This document shows, piece after piece, positions 1-7,600 of a stretch of 44,392 nucleotides of DNA. The position numbers and the translations under genes are program-made. Origin of the DNA: Arthrobacter bambusae (GTDB lineage Bacteria > Actinomycetota > Actinomycetes > Actinomycetales > Micrococcaceae). The stretch's first letter is position 1. Each line of letters opens with the position of its first letter. The notes under the pieces are model-generated. The model saw only the letters and a program-made list of their open reading frames with translations. It was not told the origin of the DNA and searched no databases. Location: assembly GCF_030812595.1 (NCBI RefSeq), contig NZ_JAUSSZ010000022.1, positions 1 through 44,392 of the forward strand, in the 5' to 3' direction.

Positions 1-381
1 ACCAAGTCCAACCTGATCCTGGGCATGGGCGAAACCCGCGAAGAGATCTCCGAAGCCCTCGCCGATCTGCACGCCGCCGGCTGCGACCTGATCACCATCA
101 CCCAGTACCTGCGCCCCTCCGAACGGCACCTGCCCGTGGACCGCTGGGTCAAACCCCAGGAATTCGTGGACCTCGCCACCGAAGCCGAGGAAATCGGCTT
201 CCTCGGCGTCATGTCCGGCCCCCTGGTCCGCTCCTCCTACCGCGCCGGACGCCTCTGGGCCACCGCGATGCGCAAGAAAGGCCGCGAAATCCCGGAGCAT
301 CTGGCCCACATCGCCGAGGGCATCCAGGACTCCGGCACCACCCGCCAGGAAGCCCGCACCCTCCTCGCACACCACGCATAG
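1..381 (+). CDS. lipA: Lipoyl synthase, C-terminal part (5' end outside window)
   Basis: Radical-SAM enzyme that inserts two sulfurs into octanoyl groups on the lipoyl domains of 2-oxoacid dehydrogenases and the glycine cleavage H protein. The open frame runs from base 1 (TKSNLILGMGET...) to a TAG at 379-381, so about 126 C-terminal residues are present. Visible family landmarks are the TKS-x-LILGMGE stretch, the TQYLRPS segment and the MSGPLVRSSYRAG region near the C-terminus, all typical of LipA. The N-terminal cysteine cluster (CxxxCxxC) lies outside the window, so the catalytic core cannot be checked. The gene ends at a strong hairpin and is transcribed towards the DUF4191 gene, which commonly follows lipA in actinobacteria. 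Assignment is confident from the conserved tail. Confidence 0.95.
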   Translation, partial: TKSNLILGMGETREEISEALADLHAAGCDLITITQYLRPSERHLPVDRWVKPQEFVDLATEAEEIGFLGVMSGPLVRSSYRAGRLWATAMRKKGREIPEHLAHIAEGIQDSGTTRQEARTLLAHHA

Positions 382-402
382 CACGTCAGTAAAAGCACGG
401 TC

Positions 403-442
403 AAAGGACCGGACCCCGGACAAATCCGGCGTCCGGTCCTTT
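403..442 (+). terminator. Hairpin after lipA
   Basis: Perfect 12-bp stem, AAAGGACCGGAC (403-414) with GTCCGGTCCTTT (431-442). Inside it a second stem CCGGA/TCCGG closes on a CAAA loop, separated by one C-C mismatch. Only two T residues lie at the 3' edge and no T tract follows, so this would be a hairpin-only terminator of the type common in high-GC actinobacteria. Confidence 0.7.
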
Positions 443-455
443 GGCATAAATCACG

Positions 456-461
456 TAGAAT
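456..461 (+). promoter_or_regulatory. -10 hexamer TAGAAT before the DUF4191 gene
   Basis: TAGAAT fits the TANNNT -10 pattern and ends 9 nt before the ATG at 471, which would leave a leader of only about 2-3 nt. No clear -35 is seen at 16-18 bp. This position lies just after the lipA hairpin, as expected for an independent promoter. Confidence 0.45.
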
Positions 462-470
462 TAAGGCACT

Positions 471-1235
471 ATGGCGAAATCCCCTGATTCCAGCAACTCG
501 ACAACATCGGCTGCCGACGCTCCCAAGCGCGGCTTGTTTTCCCGCAAGCCCAAGGAAGCCAAGGCCAAGAAGCCGAGCCAGCTGAAGCAGATCGGCGAGG
601 TCTTCAAGATGACCCGCCGCAATGACCCGATCGTCGTGTGGCTCATGCTGCTGGCGTTCCTCGGCGTCATTGCTGTCAGCCTCATCGTCGGGCTCCTCCT
701 GAACAACTGGATCACGGGCCTGATCATCGGCATCCCCTTGGGCCTGCTGGCAGCAGTCTTCATCCTTTCGCGCCGCGCGGAGCGCGCGGCCTTCGCGCAA
801 ATCGAGAACCAGCCCGGAGCTTCCGGTGCGGCCTTGGGGACCCTGCGCCGCGGCTGGATCACGGAGGACCAGCCGGTCGCCGTCAACCCGCGTACCCAGG
901 ACGCGGTGTTCCGCGCCATCGGCCGTCCCGGCGTCGTGCTGGTCAGCGAAGGACCTTCGCACCGCGTCAAGCCCCTGATTGATGCGGAGCGCAAGAAGCT
1001 CTCGCGTATCCTGCCAAACGTCACTATTCACGTGATCGAAAGCGGCCGCGGCGAAGGCCAGGTGCCCATCAGCAAGATCGCGAAGACCATGAACCAATAC
1101 AAGAACGAGCTCACCAAGGTTGAGGTCGGCGCTGTCAGCAAGCGAATCTCTTCGCTAGGTAACCGTCTCCCCATCCCCAAGGGCATCGACCCCTACAAGG
1201 CACGCCCTGACCGCAAGGCAGCACGCGGACGCTAA
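471..1235 (+). CDS. DUF4191 family integral membrane protein
   Basis: A 254-residue protein of the actinobacterial DUF4191 family; its biochemical role is not known. The N-terminus (1-50) is polar and Lys-rich (KRGLFSRKPKEAKAKK). Two adjacent membrane segments follow at about residues 58-76 and 79-97 (VVWLMLLAFLGVIAVSLIVGLLL, then a GLIIGIPLGLLAAVFIL-type helix), then a soluble basic C-terminal domain ending in RPDRKAARGR. There is no signal peptide. The gene sits between lipA and a Rho-independent terminator and is followed on the other strand by an RDD membrane protein, the usual arrangement in Arthrobacter-like genomes. Placement next to lipA and glnA is conserved context rather than evidence of function. 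The ATG is preferred because TAGAAT lies 9 nt upstream; a ribosome-binding site is weak (AAGG). Confidence 0.85.
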   Translation: MAKSPDSSNSTTSAADAPKRGLFSRKPKEAKAKKPSQLKQIGEVFKMTRRNDPIVVWLMLLAFLGVIAVSLIVGLLLNNWITGLIIGIPLGLLAAVFILSRRAERAAFAQIENQPGASGAALGTLRRGWITEDQPVAVNPRTQDAVFRAIGRPGVVLVSEGPSHRVKPLIDAERKKLSRILPNVTIHVIESGRGEGQVPISKIAKTMNQYKNELTKVEVGAVSKRISSLGNRLPIPKGIDPYKARPDRKAARGR

Positions 1236-1244
1236 CGAAAACGC

Positions 1245-1287
1245 AAGCCGCCCGCTCCTGGAATCTCCAGGGGCGGGCGGCTTTTTT
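1245..1287 (+). terminator. Intrinsic terminator after the DUF4191 gene
   Basis: GC-rich stem GCCGCCCG (1247-1254) with CGGGCGGC (1274-1281), extended inside by CTCCTGG/CCAGGGG-type pairing around an AATCT loop, followed by six T residues (1282-1287). A classical Rho-independent terminator, pointing towards the convergent RDD gene. Confidence 0.9.
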
Positions 1288-1330
1288 GTCCGCTAAAATT
1301 CTTTGCCCGGTAAAATTTGCCGGGTAAAAG

Positions 1331-1768
1331 TCACATACGAATGAGAACGGTGTTCATGGCCCTGTCGTGGATGCCGCGCTGGTCAGGATCGAAAACCACC
1401 GCGGGAATCACCAGGCACAGGAGGATCGTCCTGACCAAGGCAGCCAAAGGTCCGGCCTGTGATCCTCCGAGCCGTACCACGTGGATGCCCGCGACCCGGT
1501 GTCCGATGCTGTAGCCCAGCGTGCCGATGAGAAGGATCTGCTCCACCGCAAAGACCGCAAGGGTTGCCCACTGGTTGCCACCGAAGGCAAAGTTGCTGAT
1601 CGCCAATGCAATGACCCAGTCGATGCAGATTGCCAGGATACGACGGCCTGCCCGGGCGATGGAGCCGGGGCCGGACTCGGGCAAGCCAAGCCGTGCTCCC
1701 GGGTACTTGGAGATTCCGGACGTGTCCGGCCCTGTAAGCCATGAACCAATATCTTTACGATCAACCAC
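1331..1768 (-). CDS. RDD family membrane protein
   Basis: A 145-residue protein with the RDD domain layout: a polar N-terminus (1-35), then IARAGRRILAICIDWVIAL, which carries the conserved Arg and Asp of the domain, and three hydrophobic segments at roughly residues 43-60, 66-85 and 108-124. The last segment is followed by a conserved FDPDQRGIHDRAMNT motif with Asp and Arg residues. RDD proteins are membrane proteins, some linked to transport or ion stress, but the function here is unknown. It is convergent with the DUF4191 gene and divergent from glnA. The start is GTG at 1766-1768: a TAAGCT hexamer ends exactly 6 nt upstream, suggesting a leaderless transcript, and no good ribosome-binding site is present. 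Confidence 0.85.
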   Translation of the reverse strand: MVDRKDIGSWLTGPDTSGISKYPGARLGLPESGPGSIARAGRRILAICIDWVIALAISNFAFGGNQWATLAVFAVEQILLIGTLGYSIGHRVAGIHVVRLGGSQAGPLAALVRTILLCLVIPAVVFDPDQRGIHDRAMNTVLIRM

Positions 1769-1774
1769 ACTTCA

Positions 1775-1780
1775 AGCTTA
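1775..1780 (-). promoter_or_regulatory. -10 hexamer, leaderless start of the RDD gene
   Basis: On the minus strand TAAGCT is followed by six bases (TGAAGT) and the GTG start codon. This TANNNT-N6-start spacing recurs at several genes in this window and predicts transcription starting at the first base of the start codon. Confidence 0.55.
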
Positions 1781-1850
1781 CGGCTTCACCGTCGGATGCC
1801 CGACGGCGCCGGGTACGGGTGGTTTATCGTTCACAGTGTTCACAAGGAAA

Positions 1851-1877
1851 CTGACACACGGACGTAAGACATAGACT
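1851..1877 (+). promoter_or_regulatory. Possible upstream glnA promoter (P1)
   Basis: CTGACA (1851-1856) resembles a -35 and TAGACT (1872-1877) a -10, but the 15-bp spacing is short. It lies about 45 bp upstream of the GlnR-like operator. Offered as a weak candidate only. Confidence 0.25.
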
Positions 1878-1920
1878 GGCACTGCAGTAGACCAGTAGCG
1901 TTTACACGGAAGGCAGTTCC

Positions 1921-1958
1921 GTAACCTGCTCGAAACAATACCGACACTCCGGGGAAAT
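1921..1958 (+). promoter_or_regulatory. GlnR-type operator upstream of glnA
   Basis: Four 5-bp half sites at strict 11-bp intervals: GTAAC (1921-1925), GAAAC (1932-1936), GACAC (1943-1947), GAAAT (1954-1958), each separated by 6 bases. This matches the a-n6-b-n6-a-n6-b arrangement of the actinobacterial nitrogen regulator GlnR (gTnAC-n6-GaAAC, repeated) known from Streptomyces and Mycobacterium. The first pair matches the consensus exactly; the second pair deviates at one position in each half. It sits in the 318-base gap between the RDD gene and glnA, about 130 bp before the glnA start, so control of glnA by nitrogen status is inferred. Confidence 0.75.
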
Positions 1959-1982
1959 CCCGTTTCCCTATGGTTGGAGAAG

Positions 1983-2010
1983 TTGCTAGCCACCGCATCA
2001 GGGATACTTT
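1983..2010 (+). promoter_or_regulatory. Possible glnA promoter downstream of the GlnR site (P2)
   Basis: TTGCTA (1983-1988) and TACTTT (2005-2010) with a 16-bp spacer. The operator centre would lie near -77 relative to the inferred start, a position compatible with activation. The leader then carries two small hairpins: GTTTGG/CCAAAC at 2029-2046, and GGCC-CGAG-GGCC at 2047-2058. Apart from these sites, the rest of the 1769-2086 gap shows nothing recognisable. Confidence 0.35.
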
Positions 2011-2086
2011 TTTGTTTCCCTGCTTTCGGTTTGGGCTGGACCAAACGGCCCGAGGGCCTGTTATCTGTTATGCGTTAGGAGCATAG

Positions 2087-3511
2087 ATGTTCAAGACTGC
2101 GGACGAAGTCCTCAAGTTCATCAAAGACGAAGACATTAAGTTCGTCGATATCCGCTTCACCGATCTTCCGGGCGTCCAGCAGCACTTCAATGTGCCGGCC
2201 AAGAGCGTTGACGCTGACTTTTTTGTCAACGGCCAGCTCTTTGACGGATCTTCCATCCGCGGTTTCCAGGGCATCGCCGAGTCCGATATGCAACTTATTC
2301 CGGACGTGACCACGGCCTTCGTCGATACCTTCCGCATCGAGAAGACCCTCGCACTGAACTTCTCCATCGTGAACCCCCGCACGGGAGACCCGTACCACCG
2401 CGACCCGCGTGGCGTTGCCGAAAAGGCTGAAGCCTACCTGGCCTCCACGGGCATTGCGGACACGGCATTCTTTGCTCCCGAAGCTGAGTTCTACGTCTTC
2501 GACAACGTCCAGTTCGAATCCTCCCCGCAGGGTTCCTTCTACAAGGTCGACTCCATTGAAGCCCCTTGGAACACGAGCCGCGAAGAAGAAGGCGGAAACC
2601 TCGGTTACAAGACCCCCTTCAAGGGCGGCTACTTCCCGGTATCCCCTGTAGACCACCAGGCTGACCTCCGCGACGCCATGTGCATCGCCCTCGACGAAGC
2701 CGGCCTCGAAGTCGAGCGCTCGCACCACGAAGTCGGCGCCGCAGGCCAAGCTGAGATCAACTACAAGTTCACCACTCTGGTGCACGCTGCCGATGACCTG
2801 CAGAAGTTCAAGTACGTCATCAAGAACACCGCTTGGGAGTACGGCAAGTCCGTGACCTTCATGCCGAAGCCGATTTTCGGTGACAACGGCTCGGGTATGC
2901 ACTGCCACCAGTCCCTCTGGAGCAACGGCGAGCCGTTGTTCTACGACGAGAAGGGCTACGCCGGCCTGTCCGACACTGCCCGCTGGTACATCGGCGGCCT
3001 GCTGAAGCACTCCTCTGCCGTGCTGGCCTTCACCAACCCGACGGTCAACTCCTACCGCCGACTGGTCAAGGGCTTCGAAGCTCCGGTCAACATGGTCTAC
3101 TCGCAGGGCAACCGCTCTGCCGGTATCCGCATCCCGATCACGGGCTCGAACCCGAAGGCCAAGCGCATCGAGTTCCGCGCCCCGGACGCCGCGTCCAACC
3201 CGTACCTGGCGTTCTCCGCCCAGCTCATGGCTGGTATCGACGGCATCCGCAACCGCATCGAGCCCCCGGCTCCGATCGACAAGGACCTGTACGAACTGCC
3301 CGCCGAGGAAGCCAAGGACATCCCCAAGGCTCCGGGTTCCCTTGAGGAAGCACTTGAGGCTCTGCGCGAGGACAACGAGTTCCTGCAGGCTGGTGGCGTC
3401 TTCACCCAGGACCTGATCGACACCTGGATCGAGTACAAGTACGAGAACGAGATTCGTCCGCTGTCCCTGCGCCCGAACCCGTTCGAATTCGAGCTTTACT
3501 ACGGCGTCTAG
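2087..3511 (+). CDS. glnA: Type I glutamine synthetase (GlnA1)
   Basis: Cytosolic dodecameric enzyme forming glutamine from glutamate, ammonia and ATP, the main ammonia-assimilating step. The 474-residue length is normal for GSI-beta. The catalytic landmarks are visible: the NGQLFDGSSIRGF loop near residues 48-60, EAEFYVF, the SHHEVGAAGQ-EI metal and glutamate region, MPKPIFGDNGSGMHCHQSL (ATP site) and the NRSA-x-IRIP segment. Tyr402 in KDLYELP is the conserved adenylylation site, so this is the expected target of the GlnE encoded further on. The ATG is set by an AGGAG ribosome-binding site at 2077-2081. It stands alone, with a GlnR-like operator upstream and a 13-bp terminator hairpin downstream, so it is probably transcribed by itself and controlled by nitrogen supply at both the transcriptional and the enzyme level. 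Confidence 0.98.
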   Translation: MFKTADEVLKFIKDEDIKFVDIRFTDLPGVQQHFNVPAKSVDADFFVNGQLFDGSSIRGFQGIAESDMQLIPDVTTAFVDTFRIEKTLALNFSIVNPRTGDPYHRDPRGVAEKAEAYLASTGIADTAFFAPEAEFYVFDNVQFESSPQGSFYKVDSIEAPWNTSREEEGGNLGYKTPFKGGYFPVSPVDHQADLRDAMCIALDEAGLEVERSHHEVGAAGQAEINYKFTTLVHAADDLQKFKYVIKNTAWEYGKSVTFMPKPIFGDNGSGMHCHQSLWSNGEPLFYDEKGYAGLSDTARWYIGGLLKHSSAVLAFTNPTVNSYRRLVKGFEAPVNMVYSQGNRSAGIRIPITGSNPKAKRIEFRAPDAASNPYLAFSAQLMAGIDGIRNRIEPPAPIDKDLYELPAEEAKDIPKAPGSLEEALEALREDNEFLQAGGVFTQDLIDTWIEYKYENEIRPLSLRPNPFEFELYYGV

Positions 3512-3534
3512 TACTACGGCAAGAGGCAAATGAG

Positions 3535-3568
3535 GGGCCACAGTTCATTTCGTGAACTGTGGCCCTTT
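3535..3568 (+). terminator. Terminator of glnA
   Basis: Perfect 13-bp stem GGGCCACAGTTCA (3535-3547) with TGAACTGTGGCCC (3553-3565), loop TTTCG, followed by TTT. It begins 23 bases after the glnA stop codon. Confidence 0.9.
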
Positions 3569-3606
3569 CGCTTTAAACGTTCCGCACGCTAATAAGTTCA
3601 ACGGGC

Positions 3607-3649
3607 AAAAAAGAACGGCTGTGTCCCTCAAGACACAGCCGCCCTTTTT
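3607..3649. terminator. Second, bidirectional-looking terminator between glnA and the small membrane gene
   Basis: 10-bp stem CGGCTGTGTC (3616-3625) with GACACAGCCG (3632-3641), loop CCTCAA. It is flanked by six A residues (3607-3612) on the left and five T residues (3645-3649) on the right, so it can serve as a U-tract terminator on either strand. On the minus strand it would end the 54-residue gene at 3695-3859. Confidence 0.85.
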
Positions 3650-3694
3650 GTAAAGGCCACCCCGGCGGATTGCCGAGGCCGGAGCCCGATTTCG

Positions 3695-3859
3695 CTACAC
3701 CCCGCGGCGTCCGCTCATCATCCGGAAGAGGAAGACGATGATCGCCAGGACGAGCAGTATCGGAGCAACCCAGAGGAGGAACCCCATCGCCTTTACCATG
3801 CCGCCAACAATAAAGAAGATAATCGCGATGACCGCGACGATTCCGAGGATGACATTCAT
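3695..3859 (-). CDS. Small hydrophobic membrane protein (54 aa)
   Basis: Short gene encoding 54 residues: MNVILGIVAVIAIIFFIVGG, a KAMGFLLW turn, then a second hydrophobic stretch APILLVLAIIVFLF and a basic tail RMMSGRRGV. This gives two membrane helices (about 3-20 and 27-46) with the tail probably facing the cytoplasm. I do not recognise a named family; small proteins of this kind are frequent near stress genes in Arthrobacter-like genomes. The reading frame is supported by a well-placed ribosome-binding site (GGAAGG, 6 nt before the ATG at 3857-3859), a terminator 45 bp past the stop, and a conserved-looking upstream repeat region. Tandem inverted repeats (3919-3945) lie about 60-85 bp upstream. 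The function is unknown. Confidence 0.7.
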   Translation of the reverse strand: MNVILGIVAVIAIIFFIVGGMVKAMGFLLWVAPILLVLAIIVFLFRMMSGRRGV

Positions 3860-3918
3860 GATGTACCTTCCGTTTCAGTCGAAAACATTCTGATTGCCTT
3901 TTATCGTGTGCAAACCTG

Positions 3919-3945
3919 AGTAACCTTACTGTAAGTATCCTTACT
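3919..3945. repeat. Tandem short palindromes upstream of the 54-aa membrane gene
   Basis: AGTAACCTTACT (3919-3930) is a perfect 5+2+5 inverted repeat. AGTATCCTTACT (3934-3945) is a near copy starting 15 bp later. Together they also contain GTAAG-TATC-CTTAC. The AT-rich block stands out from the surrounding GC-rich DNA and could be an operator or a promoter element for the minus-strand gene. The remainder of 3860-4059 shows only a weak hairpin at 3964-3986 (CGACAC/GTGTCG). Confidence 0.4.
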
Positions 3946-4059
3946 AATCTAATCGGAAGCCGCCGACACGCCCACGGCTTGTGTCGAATCGAAGATGCAC
4001 AATGTCCCCAAATTGTATCTCCCGAGGGTGCTCAGCGGGGCTCCGGCAGGACCCCCGGC

Positions 4060-4581
4060 CTACTCGCCGAAACCCCGGTACATCGTCCATTGCGGGCCGG
4101 AGGAACCACCCAGGTACCTGCCGGTCTGGAGAAAACCCGCCCTTGCGTACGCGGCCTTGGCTGCTGGATTGCGTTCGTTGACGGAAAGCACGACGCCGGC
4201 CTGACCGCCGCCCAGCCTCGCGGTCAGGTTCCGCGCTTCCCGGGCAGCGGCGGCAGCCGACAATGAGCCCAGGCCCCTCCCCTGGCTCGCCTGGTCGATC
4301 AGGAATCCACGCAAGAGCCAAGCGGAATGGTCGTCGGGCCATCCTGCCAAGGTCGCGGCCCCCGCCTGCAAGGTGAAGACTCCAACGGCCGCACCGGCGG
4401 CTTCGATCACATATGGCAGGCGGCTTTCGTCTTCAAGGCCCATGAGCATCATCTTGAACGGGTCTCCGACGAAGTCTTCCTGCCCGGCGGCCAGCCCCAT
4501 TGTTGCGACGTCCCCCAACGTGATGGCGCGGGCGTCTTCGTCGAGATCCTTCAGGGGAACAAGCCACACGGTTTCAAGCAT
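4060..4581 (-). CDS. GNAT family N-acetyltransferase
   Basis: A 173-residue acetyltransferase of the GNAT fold. Motif A is seen as LRGFLIDQASQGRGLGSLS (about residues 90-108), with the QxxGxG-type acetyl-CoA pyrophosphate loop Q-G-R-G-L-G. The C-terminal motif B is VNERNPAAKAAYARAGF (about 134-150). The N-terminal half (LKDLDEDARAITLGD...) would form the acceptor site, and the substrate cannot be told from sequence. The gene lies 41 bases after glnE on the same strand and could be read through from it, but TAAGCT ends exactly 6 nt before the ATG, suggesting its own leaderless promoter. An in-frame TAA sits 12 bases upstream of the ATG, so the start cannot lie further out. Confidence 0.88.
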   Translation of the reverse strand: MLETVWLVPLKDLDEDARAITLGDVATMGLAAGQEDFVGDPFKMMLMGLEDESRLPYVIEAAGAAVGVFTLQAGAATLAGWPDDHSAWLLRGFLIDQASQGRGLGSLSAAAAAREARNLTARLGGGQAGVVLSVNERNPAAKAAYARAGFLQTGRYLGGSSGPQWTMYRGFGE

Positions 4582-4587
4582 CCTCCG

Positions 4588-4593
4588 AGCTTA
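4588..4593 (-). promoter_or_regulatory. -10 hexamer, leaderless start of the GNAT gene
   Basis: Minus-strand TAAGCT followed by six bases (CGGAGG) and ATG. The GGAGG directly touching the ATG is too close to act as a ribosome-binding site, which favours the leaderless reading. Confidence 0.45.
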
Positions 4594-4622
4594 GCTGCCT
4601 CCACAGGGCGCGGGGTTGGGGC

Positions 4623-7600
4623 TCACTGGCCGTAGAAGTCCTTCTCAAACACGGCGCGGGTCCGCCGGCTCAAGCGTAGATAGTCTTCTTCGAACACCGC
4701 GGCTTGCCCCGGAGCATAGCCGCACCACCTCGCAACGGCCTCCAGGTCCCTTCGGGAGGCAGGAAGGACGTCGGAGGCCCGCCCGGTGCAGATCACATTC
4801 GCCGAGCGGATTCGGCTTGCGAGCCACCAGGCTTTGCGAAGCAACACGACATCACCCTTGGCGATCAGGCCCAGCGATTCAATCGCGTCGAGGGCCTGCA
4901 GGGTGGAAGTTGTCCGGAGTCGGGGGTGCTTCCCGGCATGTTGGAGCTGCAGCAGCTGCACAAGCCACTCGACGTCGCTGAGGCCGCCCCTGCCGAGCTT
5001 TACATGCCTGGCCGGATCGGCGCCTCTCGGGAGCCGTTCCGACTCAACCCGCGCCTTGACGCGTCGAATCTCCCGTACGTCGCTCTCATCGAGCGATTGC
5101 GGGTAGCGGATCGGGTTGATCAGGCGGAGGAACTCCGCGGCCAAGTCGTCGCTGCCGGCCATCGGCTGGGCCCGCAACAGCGCCTGGGCCTCCCAGACGA
5201 GGGACCATCGCCGGTAATACTCCGCATAGGACTCGAGGGATCTGACCATGGCCCCGTTTTTCCCCTCGGGGCGAAGATCAGCGTCGACGGCCAGGACCCG
5301 CTCCGCCAGGATCGCCGGTTTGAGGGGTTGGGTCAGCAACGCGGAAAGGTGCCCCACGATGGCAAGGGCTTGCTGCTGGGCTTCGGATTCACTCGCGCCC
5401 GGAAGGGCGCGATGGACGTACATGACATCGGCATCCGAACCGTAGCCGATCTCGCGTCCGCCTTGCCTGCCCATGGCAACCACCAGCACCTGCGTCTTGA
5501 GGGGCCCGTCCGAGGCAACGATGGACTCGGCGACGTGCAGGGCGCCCAGAACCGCAGCGCGGTCGGCGTCGGCCAACGCCGCGCCCACTGCGTCCTGTTC
5601 GAGGAGGCCGGAACTGTCCGCGATGGCTATCCGCAGGATTTCCCGGCGCCTGATGAGCCGGATGAGACGCATCGCACTTGCGGGCTCCGCATGGCGCGAC
5701 ATCTTGGACTGGATTTCCTGCCACTGGGCTTCGAAGCTAAGCGGCATGAGGTCTTTGTCGGAACCAAGCCAGGCAACGGATTCCGGAGATACTTCCAAGA
5801 GGTCCGCAATCAGCCGTGAGTTGGAGAGCACGTGGCAAAGCCGCTCGGCCGCCGCTTGGGAGTCCCGGAGCATTCCGAGATACCAATGGGTGGTTCCGAG
5901 GGCTTCGCTGACGCGGCGGAAGGCGAGCAGTCCGGCGTCGGGGTCTACTCCTTCGGCGAGCCAACCGAGCAGGATGGGAAGCAGTTGCCGCTGCAAGGCG
6001 GCGCGGCGGCTGACCCCTGCCGTAAGGGCTTCGATGTGGCGCATGGCGCCTTGCGGGTCGCGGTAACCGAGTGCTGCCAGGCGGCCTTGGGCCGCTTCGG
6101 GAGTGAGCCGGGCGTCTTCGGTACTCAATTTCGCGGCCGTGTTGAGCAGTGGCCGGTAGAAGATCCGATCGTGCAGTTCGCGAACGGACCGTTTGGTCTT
6201 CTGCCAGGTTTCGATCAGTGCATCCGGATGCGGGCGACCGGTGGAGAAGGGGCCCAAGACGGCCTTCGCAAGGAAACGCAACGACTCCTGGCTCGTAGGC
6301 ATGAGGTGGGTACGACGCATCTGGAACAACTGGATGCGGTGTTCAAGAACCCTCAGGTAGCGATAGGCGGCGTCGAAGGCAGCCGCATCCACCCGGCCGA
6401 TGTAGCCACCCGCGGAGAGGGCGGCTATTGCCGACGTCGTATCCCTGCAACGGAGCGTTTCATCGGACCTTCCGTGGACGAGTTGCAGCAGCTGGACCGT
6501 GAACTCGACATCGCGCAGGCCGCCGGGACCCAGTTTGATTTGGCGCTGTTCTTCGGCCGGAGCGATGTTGTTCGTCACCCTGCGGCGCATCGCCTGGACC
6601 GATTCCACGAAACCTTCCCGGCCGGCCGAAGCCCAGACGAGCGGCTGGACGGCTTGCTCGTAGCGCGAGCCCAGGTCCCTGTCCCCTGCAATGGTCCGGG
6701 CCTTGAGGAGCGCCTGGAACTCCCAGCTTTCGGCCCACTTCGCGTAGTAGCTCAAGTGCGAGGGCAACGTCCTGACGAGGGGCCCGGATTTCCCCTCGGG
6801 CCGCAGGTTCGCATCGACCTCCCACAAACCGGGTTCGGACCCCGTGGATGAAATGGCCCGCGAGATCCCGGCGGCCAGGGCTGTGCCGATGGTCGCAGCC
6901 TCGGCATCTTCCAGGTCCGGGGCCTCGATCACGTAAATGACGTCGACGTCGGAAATGTAGTTGAGCTCGCGGGCACCGCATTTGCCCATGCCGATGACGG
7001 CCAGGCCGACGCCGGCAACATCGGCGGGATCGAAAGTCGCCGCGGCTTCCGCCCTGGCGACCGCCAGTGCGGCTTCTATGGCCGCACCGGCGAGATCGGC
7101 CAGTTCGGCGCCGACGGCGGGCATGAAGTCCTGGGGGCTGGCGGCGCAGAGATCCTTGATGGCCAGTTCGGTGAGCCCGCGCCGGTAAGCGGTCCGGAGG
7201 GCGGTGTAAGCCGCAGCTCCCGTCATGGCGGCAACGGGACGGGGAGAGCTGGGGTCGGCCTTCACCGACCGGAGCAGCTTCGTCCGCAGCTCACCGGCGT
7301 CGGCGGACAAGGGCTCCGGACTGACGCGGACGTCGAAGACGTCCAGATGCTCCGGATGCCTGATCAGGAACTCCCCCAAGGCCTCGGACGCTCCCAGCAA
7401 GCGGTAAAGCGGCTCACTGCGATCCGGGTGTTCCCCCGCAAGCTGCCTGAGTGAGGGATGCTTCTCAATCAAACGGACCAGCGACTGGAGCGCGGTGTCC
7501 GGGTTTGCGCTCAGATGCAGGCCGGCAAAAATCGTGTCCTGGTCGATGCCGTCGAGTTCACGCGCAGCAAGGAACCGTTCGCCCTTTTCAAGGTCGCTGA

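Noticed and set aside
2075..3541. 488-residue open frame antisense to all of glnA
   Set aside because: High-GC third-position bias produces long frames on the opposite strand. The glnA frame has full family motifs and a good ribosome-binding site, and the antisense product resembles nothing.
3964..3986. CGACAC/GTGTCG hairpin after the GNAT gene
   Set aside because: Only six base pairs with an 11-base loop; too weak to call a terminator.
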